Counted from the first letter of the stretch, positions 35,198 through 43,938 are shown. The stretch is DNA of 64,000 nt from an uncultured Lachnospiraceae bacterium (GCA_910588565.1 CAJUPF010000001.1:42158-106157), one strand, 5' to 3'. Numbers and translations are program-made. Notes: generated from the letters alone by a model not told the origin.

Positions 35198-35467
35198 CTA
35201 CTTCCAGCGCTTTAAGGTCGGAAACCATTCCAGCATTCCTGTTCTGGCTTCCTCTTCTGTCATATTTGGGTTCGCGGCGGCCATATTGGGCACACACAGC
35301 TCAATCATTTCTTCCATGGTACCCTGAAAGGTAAACGCGCCGTTTTCAAAGCAATATCTGCAATACTCCTTATGTTTGCTGCCATCGGCATTTGTACCAT
35401 ACAGCTCGTCCGTTTCTCCTAAAGGCATACCGCAGCTCTGGCAAAATGTTTGGTTCATCTCGTTCAT
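35198..35467 (-). CDS. Putative zinc-ribbon protein
   Basis: An 89-residue protein with CQSCGMPL near the N-terminus and CRYCFENGAF at ~36, forming a four-cysteine zinc ribbon. The rest is helical (TMEEMIELCVPNM; NPNMTEEEARTGMLEWFPTL). The family is widespread in Firmicutes, often beside or fused to MerR/AraC regulators; its function is unknown. A GGAGG site precedes the start. It stands alone upstream of uxuA on the same strand, with a 131-base gap. Confidence 0.8.
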   Translation of the reverse strand: MNEMNQTFCQSCGMPLGETDELYGTNADGSKHKEYCRYCFENGAFTFQGTMEEMIELCVPNMAAANPNMTEEEARTGMLEWFPTLKRWK

Positions 35468-35541
35468 ACTTCTTACCTCCGTTTTTAATGTGTTTTATAG
35501 TTGCTGTTGTTCTGTTACTGTATTGAATATAGCACATATAT

Positions 35542-35570
35542 CCTGACATCTTATGTCAGGTTTTATTTTT
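35542..35570 (+). terminator. Hairpin with T-run, no obvious cognate gene
   Basis: CCTGACAT/ATGTCAGG with a 3-base loop and a following TTTTATTTTTT on the plus strand. No plus-strand gene lies immediately upstream, so its transcript is unknown. The 35468-35815 gap otherwise holds only the promoter at 35640. Confidence 0.45.
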
Positions 35571-35639
35571 TCACAGGAAAAAGTTTTCTGCTTTGCTGTT
35601 ACATCTTGCGTTGTCGCTGTTATTTCCATGCGAATATTG

Positions 35640-35669
35640 TTGCAAGCTGCATACACCAGCCGTTATAAT
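35640..35669 (+). promoter_or_regulatory. Probable promoter of the 122-residue unknown protein
   Basis: TTGCAA, 18-base spacer, TATAAT, about 140 bases before the start of the gene at 35816. Confidence 0.5.
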
Positions 35670-35815
35670 ACTATTAATATTAATGAAACAAGAATGAAGA
35701 AAACAGGCTATTGTGGAGAGCCGTTGCTTATGTATCAGAAAAACAACCTGATTGAGCGCTCAAAACAGGAAATAGATATTTAAAAAAGGATGTACCAGAA
35801 AGGAACGCTTATAAG

Positions 35816-36184
35816 ATGAAAGAAAGCTTAAAAAATTTCTATAACTATAAGATATCAGATGAAGAATTACTCCTGTATATCCGCACACATGCCGGTGAAT
35901 GGAATGAGGAGTCTTTTATCCAGATGAAACAACTAGTCAGGGACGTGATAAAGGATTATAAAGATGCAGATTATTATCCAAAAGTTTTTGTAAACTATTT
36001 TGTTTTAAATATACCATCCGTGATCAATATATTGTCCCATTTCAGAGGATGTACAGACAAAGAAATTCGTATGGGCTATACAGCAGAAACGTATTTAAGC
36101 ATGATTGCCGAACGGATAAACGAATTAAAAAATCTTCAGCTTGAATTTCAGCATTCTTTATGGGCATCAGAAACTTTTGATTGA
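35816..36184 (+). CDS. Unknown small helical protein
   Basis: A 122-residue protein that I do not recognise. It is charged and predicted helical throughout (KESLKNFYNYKISDEELLLY; EESFIQMKQLVRDVIKDYKD), with no membrane segment or cysteine cluster. An AAAGGA site sits 11 bases before the ATG. Base composition is somewhat more A+T-rich than its neighbours, which might reflect transfer. It lies alone between the zinc-ribbon gene and tRNA-Cys. Confidence 0.55.
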   Translation: MKESLKNFYNYKISDEELLLYIRTHAGEWNEESFIQMKQLVRDVIKDYKDADYYPKVFVNYFVLNIPSVINILSHFRGCTDKEIRMGYTAETYLSMIAERINELKNLQLEFQHSLWASETFD

Positions 36185-36262
36185 ATCAAACTACTTCTCG
36201 TGCCCAAAAGCATAAGGGCATCTGATCCGCCCTTCTGCGCCAGGGCACAAAATATAACAAAA

Positions 36263-36289
36263 GCCCCGAAAACCAAAGTTTTCGAGGCT
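36263..36289 (-). terminator. Terminator of tRNA-Cys
   Basis: Minus strand AGCCTCGAAAAC-TTTG-GTTTTCGGGGCT followed by TTTGTT, 8 bases beyond the tRNA. Confidence 0.8.
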
Positions 36290-36296
36290 TTCTCAG

Positions 36297-36367
36297 AGGC
36301 GACAATCGGATTTGAACCGATGATAAGGGTGTTGCAGACCCGTGCCTTACCCCTTGGCTATGTCGCC
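36297..36367 (-). tRNA. tRNA-Cys (GCA)
   Basis: A 71-nt cloverleaf on the minus strand with acceptor GGCGACA/TGTCGCC, anticodon loop CTGCAAC (anticodon GCA) and a GGTTCAAATCC T arm. It is a single gene with its own promoter. Confidence 0.92.
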
Positions 36368-36386
36368 GTATTCAGTCACTCTAATT

Positions 36387-36415
36387 ATTTTATCAAATAC
36401 CTATTTTCACGTCAA
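36387..36415 (-). promoter_or_regulatory. Promoter of tRNA-Cys
   Basis: Minus strand TTGACG, 17-base spacer, TAAAAT, about 20 bases before the tRNA. Confidence 0.8.
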
Positions 36416-36521
36416 GAAATTTTTTTAAAAATTTTTCTTTTTTTCGTTGCAACAATTTGCAGCAAATACCACACTTATATATATCACCAGTCAACAGCGT
36501 AAATTCAATGTGGGGGAATAT

Positions 36522-37043
36522 ATGAAACAAAATCTGCAGCAGATAAAAAAAGCAAAACTTGGTGATGCGGCGGCATTCGCGGAATTATACCGTGATATCT
36601 ATGCCGATTTGTACCGTTTCGCCCTTTACACCCTGAAAAATCCCACAGATGCGGAGGATGCCGTCAGTGAAACGGTTACAGATGCGTTTACATCCATCCG
36701 AAAGCTTCGCCAGGAAGAATCCTTTTCGTCATGGATTTTTAAAATCCTGTCTGTGAAATGTAAAAAACGTTTTCAGGAAATAGCAACGCTGCCTGAAGAG
36801 CTTCTCCGGGATATCCCGGATGAGGGCAGTATGGGCAACATCGCTGTTTATATGGACCTGCGGCGACAATTTTTCCGGCTCAGCGACGAAGAACGCCTGA
36901 TCATCAGTATGCATATCTTCGCCGGATATTCCAGTACGGAAATCGCAGAAATCCTCCATATGAACGCAAATACGGTGCGCTCCAAAGAAAGCCGCGCGCT
37001 GAAAAAACTTTCTGACCAGCTGGAAGCGCCCGTTCGGCAATAA
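36522..37043 (+). CDS. ECF-type RNA polymerase sigma factor
   Basis: A 173-residue sigma-70 family protein. Region 2 is at ~15-80 (LYRDIYADLYRFALYTLKNP; TDAEDAVSETVTDAF), and region 4 is at ~115-165 (LSDEERLIISMHIFAGYSST; EIAEILHMNANTVRSKESRA). Regions 1 and 3 are absent, as in ECF factors. ATG 36522 follows TGGGGGA; the longer frame from 36447 runs through promoter-like sequence. The downstream membrane-anchored beta-propeller protein starts 75 bases later and is the likely partner or antagonist. Confidence 0.88.
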   Translation: MKQNLQQIKKAKLGDAAAFAELYRDIYADLYRFALYTLKNPTDAEDAVSETVTDAFTSIRKLRQEESFSSWIFKILSVKCKKRFQEIATLPEELLRDIPDEGSMGNIAVYMDLRRQFFRLSDEERLIISMHIFAGYSSTEIAEILHMNANTVRSKESRALKKLSDQLEAPVRQ

Positions 37044-37050
37044 TAAGGAT

Positions 37051-37084
37051 ACCCCTCACGGGATACCTCTTTGCCATTCGGCAA
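37051..37084. repeat. Short hairpin repeat between sigma factor and partner gene
   Basis: ACCCCTCACGGGATACCT followed by the TTGCC-ATTC-GGCAA hairpin. It matches 813-846 (TCCCCTTACGGGGATACCT then GCCATTCGGCAA). A partial third copy (AAGGATACCCCTCA) follows at 37089-37102. Confidence 0.5.
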
Positions 37085-37118
37085 TAATAAGGATACCCCT
37101 CAAAGGAAAGGTGAGTAT

Positions 37119-39305
37119 ATGACAGAACAGGAATTATTAAATGAAATCAGGAAATCCGCTGAAGAAATTCAAATACCGGATTCCCTCGCTCCCGAATATG
37201 TGAGTGCAAAACTAAATACTCCAACGAAACCTCAGAAACACCTCCGTTTGTCAGCCAGACGGGCTGTCTCCGCCGCAGCTGTTCTTCTGTTGTGCGGGAT
37301 TTTATCTGCAGTTTCTTATCAGATGAATTTAACCCAGCCGGGGCAAATCGTCTCTCTGTACGCAGAAAATGCGGATACCGCTTTGTCATCCGACAGTAAT
37401 AGAGAAACGTCCTCCGGGGATACCTCTGGCGAAAACGAAGGAACAGCAGAAACGGCTGGGACATCCGACATAGATTCTGCCAATCAGCCAAAGCAGGATG
37501 CCGGAACTCTTTATACTGTAGCCAAAAGCTATGACCAGGTTTATGATGTCCTGCAATCCAACGCCGTCCGGGAAGCAGCCAAATTTAGAGATGGCACCGC
37601 TTATACGGAAGGCATTGAGGAAGACGGTTCTTCCAGCGGCGCATCTTCTTTTGATGTAAGCGACGACTCTGCGAGCGCCGAAAATTCTTCCGATATGGCG
37701 GCTTCCTCACTCTCCAAAAAAGAAGCCTCCTACTCTGCTACCAACCTGCAGACCGAAGGCGTCGATGAAAGCGATACCATCAAAACGGACGGCAGATACA
37801 TCTACACGCTCACCGGAGCAAAAATCACAATTGCCGATACTGCAGACGGAGGGCTGACGCTTGCAGGCGCTGTGAGTCCAAAGCTGGGCGCCGCTGACCG
37901 TATTCTGGAATTTTATGTAGATGAAGCGATGCTTTTTGTGGTGGCTGAGTGCTATGAAACTACTTTGGAAAACCAGACTCCGGTTCCGGAAACATCGGAA
38001 GAATCCATTTATTCTGCAGATGATTCTGACACAAGGGGCTTTATCCCTCTGGAAGAGTATAAACTCTGTGACTCTGTCCGGGAAGATTACCGTTACTCCA
38101 CTATAATCTATGCTTACGACATCTCAGACCCCGCCAGCCCCAGACTGACCCAGACTGCTTCCCAGGATGGCTATTACCAGACTTCCCGCAAAATCGGGGA
38201 TATGATTTATCTGTTCACGCAGAAAACCCTTGCTGCTGCAACTTCCTATGATGATACGTCCCAAAAGGGCATTATCCCCTGTGTCAACGGCAAAGAGATT
38301 CCTTACGATCATATCTATACATCCGAAGAGGGAAATGAAGGGCTGATCCTGTCCTCTTTCGACACCGCTGAAATGGAACAGCCCAAAGATATGATTATGA
38401 TCCTGCACAGCTATGCAGATATCTATGTCGGAACCGATTCCATTTACCTGTATCATTCCCAGTCCGGCAATGCAGGCCTTATATGCCAGATTGCCAAGTT
38501 TTCCATAAACAACGGGAATATTGACGCAGTAAATGCCGCCACTGTCAAAGGCGCAGTCTACGATACGTTTGCCATCAACGAATCAGACGGCGCCCTGCGG
38601 GTGCTCACGACATATATGGATAACGCAGGCGTCACAGATAATCAGCTTTATTTGTTTGACAAGAACCTGAAACTCACCGGTTCCCTGACTGGCATTGCAA
38701 AGAATGAAGAAATTTACGCCGCCAGATATCTTGGAAATACTGCCTATTTTATCACATACCGGAATACCGATCCCCTGTTTGCCGTAGATCTGACTGATAT
38801 GTCCAACCCTGTACTCCTTGGACAGCTGGAAATCACTGGTTTTTCTGAATACCTCCATTTCTGGGAAAATGGGACACTCCTTGGGCTTGGCTATGAAACC
38901 GATCCGGAATCCGGCATACGAAAAGGCCTGAAACTGGTTATGTTCGACATTTCCAATCCCAGAGAATTAAACGTAATTGACAGCATTGTTTTAAAGGACT
39001 GCCTGTACTCCCCAGGACTGTATCATTACAAGTGCGTTCTTGCGGACCCAAAGAAAAACCTGATTGGATTCTGCGCAGAATATGGCAGTGAATGCATCCC
39101 CTACTACGATTTATTTTCCTGGGAAAATGGCCGTTTTACCCAAAAACTCCATGAAACACTTCCGGAGTATGAATATATTTCCTATGATGCGATTCGGGGT
39201 CTCTACATTGACGACAGTTTTTATATCGCCTGCCCTACGAAGATTACCGGGTATGCGATGCAGAATCAGTTTGAAAAATTTGCGGAGTTAGAGCTTTCGG
39301 AATAG
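37119..39305 (+). CDS. Membrane-anchored beta-propeller (DUF/Beta_propel) protein, sigma-linked
   Basis: A 728-residue protein. Residues 1-~55 are cytoplasmic (TEQELLNEIRKSAEEIQIPD), resembling the short N-terminal arm of anti-sigma factors. A membrane helix follows (~59-80, AVSAAAVLLLCGILSAVSY), then a Ser/Glu-rich linker (~90-205). The extracellular C-terminal part is the Beta_propel family, opened by the diagnostic EGVDESDTIKTDGRYIYTL. Family members occur beside ECF sigma genes and resemble secreted sensors. The AGGAAAGGTGAG leader supports the 37119 start. I infer, not prove, that it controls the upstream sigma factor. Confidence 0.8.
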   Translation: MTEQELLNEIRKSAEEIQIPDSLAPEYVSAKLNTPTKPQKHLRLSARRAVSAAAVLLLCGILSAVSYQMNLTQPGQIVSLYAENADTALSSDSNRETSSGDTSGENEGTAETAGTSDIDSANQPKQDAGTLYTVAKSYDQVYDVLQSNAVREAAKFRDGTAYTEGIEEDGSSSGASSFDVSDDSASAENSSDMAASSLSKKEASYSATNLQTEGVDESDTIKTDGRYIYTLTGAKITIADTADGGLTLAGAVSPKLGAADRILEFYVDEAMLFVVAECYETTLENQTPVPETSEESIYSADDSDTRGFIPLEEYKLCDSVREDYRYSTIIYAYDISDPASPRLTQTASQDGYYQTSRKIGDMIYLFTQKTLAAATSYDDTSQKGIIPCVNGKEIPYDHIYTSEEGNEGLILSSFDTAEMEQPKDMIMILHSYADIYVGTDSIYLYHSQSGNAGLICQIAKFSINNGNIDAVNAATVKGAVYDTFAINESDGALRVLTTYMDNAGVTDNQLYLFDKNLKLTGSLTGIAKNEEIYAARYLGNTAYFITYRNTDPLFAVDLTDMSNPVLLGQLEITGFSEYLHFWENGTLLGLGYETDPESGIRKGLKLVMFDISNPRELNVIDSIVLKDCLYSPGLYHYKCVLADPKKNLIGFCAEYGSECIPYYDLFSWENGRFTQKLHETLPEYEYISYDAIRGLYIDDSFYIACPTKITGYAMQNQFEKFAELELSE

Positions 39306-39332
39306 AATGAAAAAGACCCGAACATAGTTCCC

Positions 39333-39362
39333 GCCGGACTGTTTATGCAGTCCGGCATTTTT
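39333..39362 (+). terminator. Intrinsic terminator after the beta-propeller gene
   Basis: GCCGGACTG-TTTATG-CAGTCCGGC followed by ATTTTTG. A second hairpin (TTGCCAGGGAAAC/GTTTTCCTGGCAA, 39361-39400) lies between it and the convergent cwlD stop. Confidence 0.85.
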
Positions 39363-39420
39363 GCCAGGGAAACTCATTTGCATGTGTTTTCCTGGCAACC
39401 CTTCATCTGTAATGCCCGTT

Positions 39421-40200
39421 TCAGGCAGCCTCCCAAAGCTTCCCCGGCTTCTGCAGCGCAATTTCTTCCCCCGCTGCCTGCCCGTTACCTGGCGCCGGCT
39501 GCTGCTCTGGCGTATCGTTCAGGTACTGCAGTATCCCAATCATAACCGCCCAGGCGACTTTATCCTGATAGTCTTCCGTATTCAAAAGCTCTGCTTCGCT
39601 GCTGTTGCTTAAGAAGCCGCATTCCACAATTACGGTTGGCGTCGGCGTCTTTTTCAGCAGATAATAGCTCTCATTTGCCTTTTCCGCCCTGTGATTTTCC
39701 GGGTCCAGATGCGCTGCAAGGCTGCTCTGGATTTTTTTCGCAAGCTTCTCTCCTTCTTCGGACTGTCCATAGTAGAAAACCTGCGCGCCTTTCACATATT
39801 CCTCCGGATAGCTGTTCTGATGTATGCTTACCGTAAATACCGGCATAGCCTCAGTAATAATCCTGCAGCGGTTTTGCATATCCTCCACCTTCATATTTTT
39901 CGTTCCCGGCTGATACAAACCATCCCCGGTGCTGCGAGTCATAACCACTTCATATCCCTGGCTTTCGAGCAGAACCTTCAGCTTATGGGCAATCGTCAGG
40001 TTAATATCCTTTTCCAGCGTTCCGTTAATCCCGATTTTTCCCGGATCATCCCCGCCATGTCCGGCATCCACCACAATACAGTTCTCATTCACTGCTTTCA
40101 CCGCGCTGCTTTCCGCCATAATCACTGCCTCTTTCCTTGACAATACAGCTGCCGAAAGCAGCAGCACAACCGCCATCCCCAGCTCGATTTTTTTCTTCAA
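39421..40200 (-). CDS. cwlD: N-acetylmuramoyl-L-alanine amidase (CwlD-like, Amidase_3)
   Basis: A 259-residue exported amidase. A signal/anchor helix (ELGMAVVLLLSAAVLS) precedes the catalytic domain. Zinc ligands are visible in VVDAGHGGDDPG (His), the following GTLEKDINLTIA (Glu) and VSIHQNSYPE (His), with the catalytic Glu in VIVECGFLSN. CwlD-type enzymes strip peptides from muramic acid, needed for muramic delta-lactam in spore cortex; other Amidase_3 proteins split daughter cells. A sporulation role is inferred from the short single-domain form. Confidence 0.88.
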   Translation of the reverse strand: MKKKIELGMAVVLLLSAAVLSRKEAVIMAESSAVKAVNENCIVVDAGHGGDDPGKIGINGTLEKDINLTIAHKLKVLLESQGYEVVMTRSTGDGLYQPGTKNMKVEDMQNRCRIITEAMPVFTVSIHQNSYPEEYVKGAQVFYYGQSEEGEKLAKKIQSSLAAHLDPENHRAEKANESYYLLKKTPTPTVIVECGFLSNSSEAELLNTEDYQDKVAWAVMIGILQYLNDTPEQQPAPGNGQAAGEEIALQKPGKLWEAA

Positions 40201-40273
40201 AGCCTCACCCTGATAAATTTCCTTACTCCACCTTATGAGCGGATATGTTGTCTTAATTACCAGAAATTCTGAA

Positions 40274-40612
40274 TTACTTTAAAACACTTGTCACTCCATC
40301 TCTGCGGACCATATAAATATTCTCCGGCGGCAAATCCAGATTAGAACCACTCAGATATAAACAGGAGCCTCCTGCCAGAGAATATTCAAATACATACCGC
40401 CCGCTGCCAATATCTGTGTGGGAAAATCTGGAAAAATCATCCCATGAAAGCTTCTCTTGCCCCTTGACCGCAGCTATCAAAGAAACATACGATACGGATG
40501 GCACCATAAAAAACAAAACTCCCATCCCCATCAGGCATACAGCTGCCAAAACCGCAGCCACACGCTTTCTTCGGACTTTTTTTGCCGTCTTCCATATCTG
40601 CATACTTAACAA
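40274..40612 (-). CDS. Small membrane protein of unknown function
   Basis: A 112-residue protein not recognised as a family. A basic N-terminus (KTAKKVRRKR) leads into one hydrophobic helix (AAVLAAVCLMGMGVLFFMV), then about 70 extracytoplasmic residues. The frame opens with TTG at 40612, 10 bases after AAGGAG; an ATG at 40603 is the alternative. It shares strand with cwlD but is 73 bases upstream. The 97-bp repeat lies just upstream. Confidence 0.5.
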   Translation of the reverse strand: MLSMQIWKTAKKVRRKRVAAVLAAVCLMGMGVLFFMVPSVSYVSLIAAVKGQEKLSWDDFSRFSHTDIGSGRYVFEYSLAGGSCLYLSGSNLDLPPENIYMVRRDGVTSVLK

Positions 40613-40651
40613 TGCGCATCAACTCCTTACACGCTAAACGAAACTGATTGC

Positions 40652-40748
40652 GGGGCTGTCGGGAAATTGCTATCATCCACAAGATATCATATATCCATAC
40701 AAAGCTGGAAACTATATCATGTTTGACAGCTGCATTCCCGACAGCCCC
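40652..40748 (-). repeat. 97-bp MITE-like repeat, copy 1
   Basis: Ends GGGGCTGTCGGGAA / TTCCCGACAGCCCC are perfect 14-bp inverted repeats. The interior closely matches the element at 58301-58398 in the opposite strand orientation. It begins 9 bases 3' of the stop codon of the gene at 40757, in the same gene-relative orientation as copy 2. Confidence 0.75.
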
Positions 40749-40756
40749 ATCTCCCA

Positions 40757-41527
40757 CTACATCTCTTCCGAAAGACTGCTTGTCTCATATTCTGTATAGA
40801 AACTTCCATCCGGTTCCACAGAAATTACGAACTCAAAGCAGCTGTCTGTAAAAGTAATCGTCTCTCCTTCACTTACCAGCCATCCAAAGTAAAGACCTGC
40901 GGTATCTTCCGTTGGATAAAACTCTTCTCTGTCCTGATGTTCCAGGTTGCTCTTATAATACAGCTTTTTATAGTTTCCGTCTTCCTCTTCTGCTACAGAA
41001 ATATCATAAACATCCTGCTTTTTTAACCAGGAACCCAGATCTTCTGCAACAAAAGTCCCGTCGTCATTTAACTCTGTGACAATCTTTTTCACATTGTAAT
41101 TGTCTAAATCCAGAAAAAGGCTGTGTTTGAGTACTTTATATGTACCCCTGGCGCTGTCTGACGGAATCAAATCCTCCGGTTTCATCGGTTCTGTTTTTTC
41201 CTTCTCCTGCCCTTCCAGCTGTTTCTGTCCGGAATCGCTGCTTTTCGCATCTTCGGTTTGCTTTTCTGCTGCAGCTGCATCTTCCGGCGTAGTTGCTGCC
41301 AGTTCGTTCGGCCAGTTTCCCCCAATGCCGCCAGCCGCATTTCCATCTGTTTCCTTCCCAGCCGGTTCTTTCTCCTCATCAGCATACGGCAGCTCTTCTT
41401 CGCCATCTTCTGCCATCTCGATCTCACATTCATCTAATTCTTCCTGGTTTATACTTGCCGCATAAAGCGAAGCCGTCGTTGTCCCAAACAAAATAACCGC
41501 TGCTAACGATATCATCCATCTTACCAT
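40757..41527 (-). CDS. Exported acidic hypothetical protein
   Basis: A 256-residue secreted or membrane-tethered protein. A signal sequence (RWMISLAAVILFGTTTASLY, cut near AAS) is followed by a very acidic Glu/Lys/Ala-rich region (~30-115). A C-terminal beta-rich domain of about 130 residues follows (GTYKVLKHSLFLDLDNY; YFGWLVSEGETITFTDSCFE). I do not recognise the fold; repeated short strands resemble lipocalin-like or DUF-type surface domains. AAAGGA precedes the ATG. It has no clear operon partner. Confidence 0.6.
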   Translation of the reverse strand: MVRWMISLAAVILFGTTTASLYAASINQEELDECEIEMAEDGEEELPYADEEKEPAGKETDGNAAGGIGGNWPNELAATTPEDAAAAEKQTEDAKSSDSGQKQLEGQEKEKTEPMKPEDLIPSDSARGTYKVLKHSLFLDLDNYNVKKIVTELNDDGTFVAEDLGSWLKKQDVYDISVAEEEDGNYKKLYYKSNLEHQDREEFYPTEDTAGLYFGWLVSEGETITFTDSCFEFVISVEPDGSFYTEYETSSLSEEM

Positions 41528-41648
41528 AATCTGTCATTCCTTTCTTTTCTGCAATTTACATTCAATATCAGTAACTTAAGCAAATTTCTGTCTAACCATC
41601 ACCGCCTTTCCAGCGCCTGGCCGGATTTCTTTTGCCCCTTCTTTCCTA

Positions 41649-41824
41649 GAGCATGTTTAAAAAATGCTTTTTGCCAGATGTGCGTCACAATTTGCACCCA
41701 ACGGGCATGATATGGGAGATTTATACCAAATGAGGGAGGCGTAGCGGGCTACGGACTGAATTTGGTACAAATATGCCGCAAAGTGGGGCGTGCAGATGGT
41801 GGGAATGATTTTTCAAACATGCTC
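41649..41824. mobile_element. 176-bp MITE-like element with TA duplication
   Basis: Terminal inverted repeats GAGCATGTTTAAAAAAT and GAGCATGTTTGAAAAAT (16 of 17 match) are flanked on both sides by TA (41647-41648 and 41825-41826). The centre holds ACCAAAT/ATTTGGT and CGTAGC-GG-GCTACG palindromes. There is no coding capacity. TA duplication suggests mobilisation by an IS630/Tc1-type transposase, by inference. The remainder of the 41528-42259 gap shows no gene. Confidence 0.7.
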
Positions 41825-42259
41825 TAGTGATATGTTCCGGCTTCCTGCTATTCTTTTATCCCCCTATTGTATATAATCGTAAAAAACAGTTAAAGGTAAC
41901 GCGAAAACTAAAATTTATAATTTTTTCCGCACTTCCTCTGTCATAGCGCGGCCTCCCATCTAAAAGATGAACAGTTGTTTTCTGTAGTTTATATTATAAG
42001 CTTGTCCCGGCTCCCCCTCTGGGTTCCCTGACATTCTGCTCAGAATGGGTATCTGTCAGCCTGCTGACTATTCTAAGCGGCTCCTTCCGGCATATTCCAA
42101 ATAGAAATTTTCTTTTTCGGAATTGTGTGTCCAGTAAAAACGGGTATAAACAGATCTGAAATGTGAAATTTTTTTGCACTGTTAAACCGCCCTGCAGGTG
42201 CTTTTTCACTTGGTTCATGGTAAAATTATAAAAAAGTTTTTCACAAAGGTGATTTTATA

Positions 42260-42634
42260 ATGACAAGAGCTGAAAGAAGAAGTAAAAGGAAAAAATACGG
42301 GAATGATTTTGCGTCCTTCTACCAGATTATAAAACTGTATTTACCAGATTTTATCAGCTGGCTTGCAGGACTGGAAGGCTCAGAAAAATTTTGGACATAT
42401 GAAACAGAAGTCATGCTGATGACAGTGATTATGAAGAATACCTGCTGTATCAGCAGCATGCAGCAGATGACGGACGAATTTATAAAAGATGAATGTGTAA
42501 AAAACCTCTGTACAGCGCTCGGCGTGCCGGAGCATGAATTTCTCCCACATTACGTGACGGTTAATGAATTCCTTTCAAAAAAAGTTTTAAACAAAGGAAC
42601 AAAAGATAAGCTGCTGCTTCTTTCTGTTTTTTAA
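42260..42634 (+). pseudogene. Truncated transposase (N-terminal part)
   Basis: A 124-residue fragment. It carries the N-terminal region of a Lachnospiraceae transposase group: TRAERRSKRKKYGNDFASFY, then YLPDFISWL, then MLMTVIMKNTCCISSMQQM and EHEFLPHYVTVNEFLS. The intact proteins continue for roughly 400 more residues with a DDE catalytic core. Here the frame ends in unrelated KLLLLSVF and stops. The start has AAAGGTG upstream. It marks an old insertion at the left edge of the helicase island. Confidence 0.6.
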
Positions 42635-42751
42635 TTGTGGGAAACTGATCAAAAATTATGCATGATTGCAGATTGAATTTTAGGACTATTTTTATAACCT
42701 GAACAAAAAATAGAAAAAGCACCTTTCATAGCTGCCATATACACTAACGCA

Positions 42752-42780
42752 TTGCATTTCTCACTTTTCCGTGATACAAT
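42752..42780 (+). promoter_or_regulatory. Promoter of the HTH-DinD-helicase operon
   Basis: TTGCAT, 17-base spacer, TACAAT, 27 bases before the HTH gene's start. No palindromic operator is obvious around it. Confidence 0.7.
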
Positions 42781-42807
42781 AAAAAAGTCAAGGAATGGAG
42801 GTCTGTA

Positions 42808-43029
42808 ATGGCGGTTAATTATAAAAAACTCTTTCATTTAATGATAGAAAAGAATTTGTCTAATTCTGACTTACAGCGTAAAGCTGGATTTTCCGGCAAT
42901 ATACTTACACGGCTCAAGCGCAACCGTTATGTTTCATTAGAGAGCATAGAAAGCATCTGCCGTGTGCTGAAATGCGGCGTAGATGATATCCTGGAATTTG
43001 TCCCGGAGGAGGGAACTGATAATGGATAA
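42808..43029 (+). CDS. XRE/Cro-type regulator of the helicase island
   Basis: A 73-residue protein made almost entirely of one helix-turn-helix domain (YKKLFHLMIEKNLSNSDLQR; KAGFSGNILTRLKRNRYVSL; ESICRVLKCGVDDILEF). This is the HTH_26 form of Cro/C1 proteins, common at the head of defence and restriction operons. GGAGG precedes the ATG by 7 bases. Its stop overlaps the dinD-like start by 8 bases, so the two are translationally coupled. It likely autoregulates the operon. Confidence 0.85.
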   Translation: MAVNYKKLFHLMIEKNLSNSDLQRKAGFSGNILTRLKRNRYVSLESIESICRVLKCGVDDILEFVPEEGTDNG

Positions 43030-43882
43030 AAAGAAAATCGAACAGATTCGCCAGCAATATGATCTAATCATTCACAATATTGAAAACGCCGACATAGAAT
43101 TCTGGTATGCCCGCGAACTGATGCCACTACTGGGCTATGGTCGTTGGGAAAACTTCGATAAAACTGTCTGCCGTGCCATGGAGTCCTGTGAAACTTCAGG
43201 CATAATTGTATCAGACCATTTTCGTGAGGTCACGAAAATGGTTGAACTAGGCAGCAAGGCAAAAAGGAACGTAAAGGACTATATGCTTACTCGCTATGCC
43301 TGTTATCTGATTGCGCAAAATGGCGACCCTAAAAAAGAGGAAATTGCTTTTGCCCAAAGTTATTTTGCCATACAGACAAGAAAGCAGGAACTTATTGAGG
43401 AACGAATTGCACTAATCGAACGCACAGAAGCACGCGGCAGACTACGCGAATCTGAAAAACGCCTTTCCCAGAATATTTATGAACGCGGCGTAGATGACGC
43501 AGGGTTTGGCCGTATCCGCTCCAAAGGTGACCAGGCATTGTTCGGCGGCTATACGACACAGGAAATGAAAAAACGCCTCGGTGTAAAGGGCAGCCGCCCG
43601 CTGGCTGATTTTTTGCCCACCCTCACAATCGCCGCAAAGAACCTCGCAACTGAAATGACAAACTACAATGTAGAAGAAAAAGATTTACAAGGGGAAAGTT
43701 CCATTACCGGAGAACACATTCAGAATAACCATTCTGTACGCGATATGCTGGGGCAGCGTGGCATCAAGCCGGAAAACCTGCCTCCATCTGAAGATATCAA
43801 AAAACTGGAAAGGCGTGTAAAATCACAAGAAAAGAAAATTGCTACACAAGCGGGGAAACTACCCGATCAGGATATGATATGA
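43022..43882 (+). CDS. dinD: DinD-like (DNA-damage-inducible protein D) protein
   Basis: A 286-residue protein matching DinD along its length. The N-terminal Bro-N-like part is IEFWYARELMPLLGYGRWEN then FDKTVCRAMESCETSG. The middle holds RNVKDYMLTRYACYLIAQNG and a FAQSYFAIQTRKQELIEERI segment. Residues ~145-250 (RGVDDAGFGRIRSKGDQALF; FLPTLTIAAKNLATEMTNYN) are highly typical. In E. coli DinD is LexA-controlled and promotes RecA filament disassembly. The start at 43022 is set by overlap with the HTH gene. Its C-terminus is a short coiled coil (IKKLERRVKSQEKKI). Confidence 0.85.
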   Translation: MDKKKIEQIRQQYDLIIHNIENADIEFWYARELMPLLGYGRWENFDKTVCRAMESCETSGIIVSDHFREVTKMVELGSKAKRNVKDYMLTRYACYLIAQNGDPKKEEIAFAQSYFAIQTRKQELIEERIALIERTEARGRLRESEKRLSQNIYERGVDDAGFGRIRSKGDQALFGGYTTQEMKKRLGVKGSRPLADFLPTLTIAAKNLATEMTNYNVEEKDLQGESSITGEHIQNNHSVRDMLGQRGIKPENLPPSEDIKKLERRVKSQEKKIATQAGKLPDQDMI

Positions 43883-43938
43883 CAGGTTTCAATCATGGAT
43901 ATATCCTGCCATATATTAAACCGAAAGGAGTATCAATT

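Noticed and set aside
35553..35783. A 76-codon plus-strand frame before the unknown gene at 35816
   Set aside because: It overlaps a terminator-like hairpin and a promoter-like sequence, has no ribosome site, and has no conserved features.
41994..42218. A 74-codon minus-strand frame beside the truncated transposase
   Set aside because: No ribosome site or family resemblance; likely transposon-end DNA.
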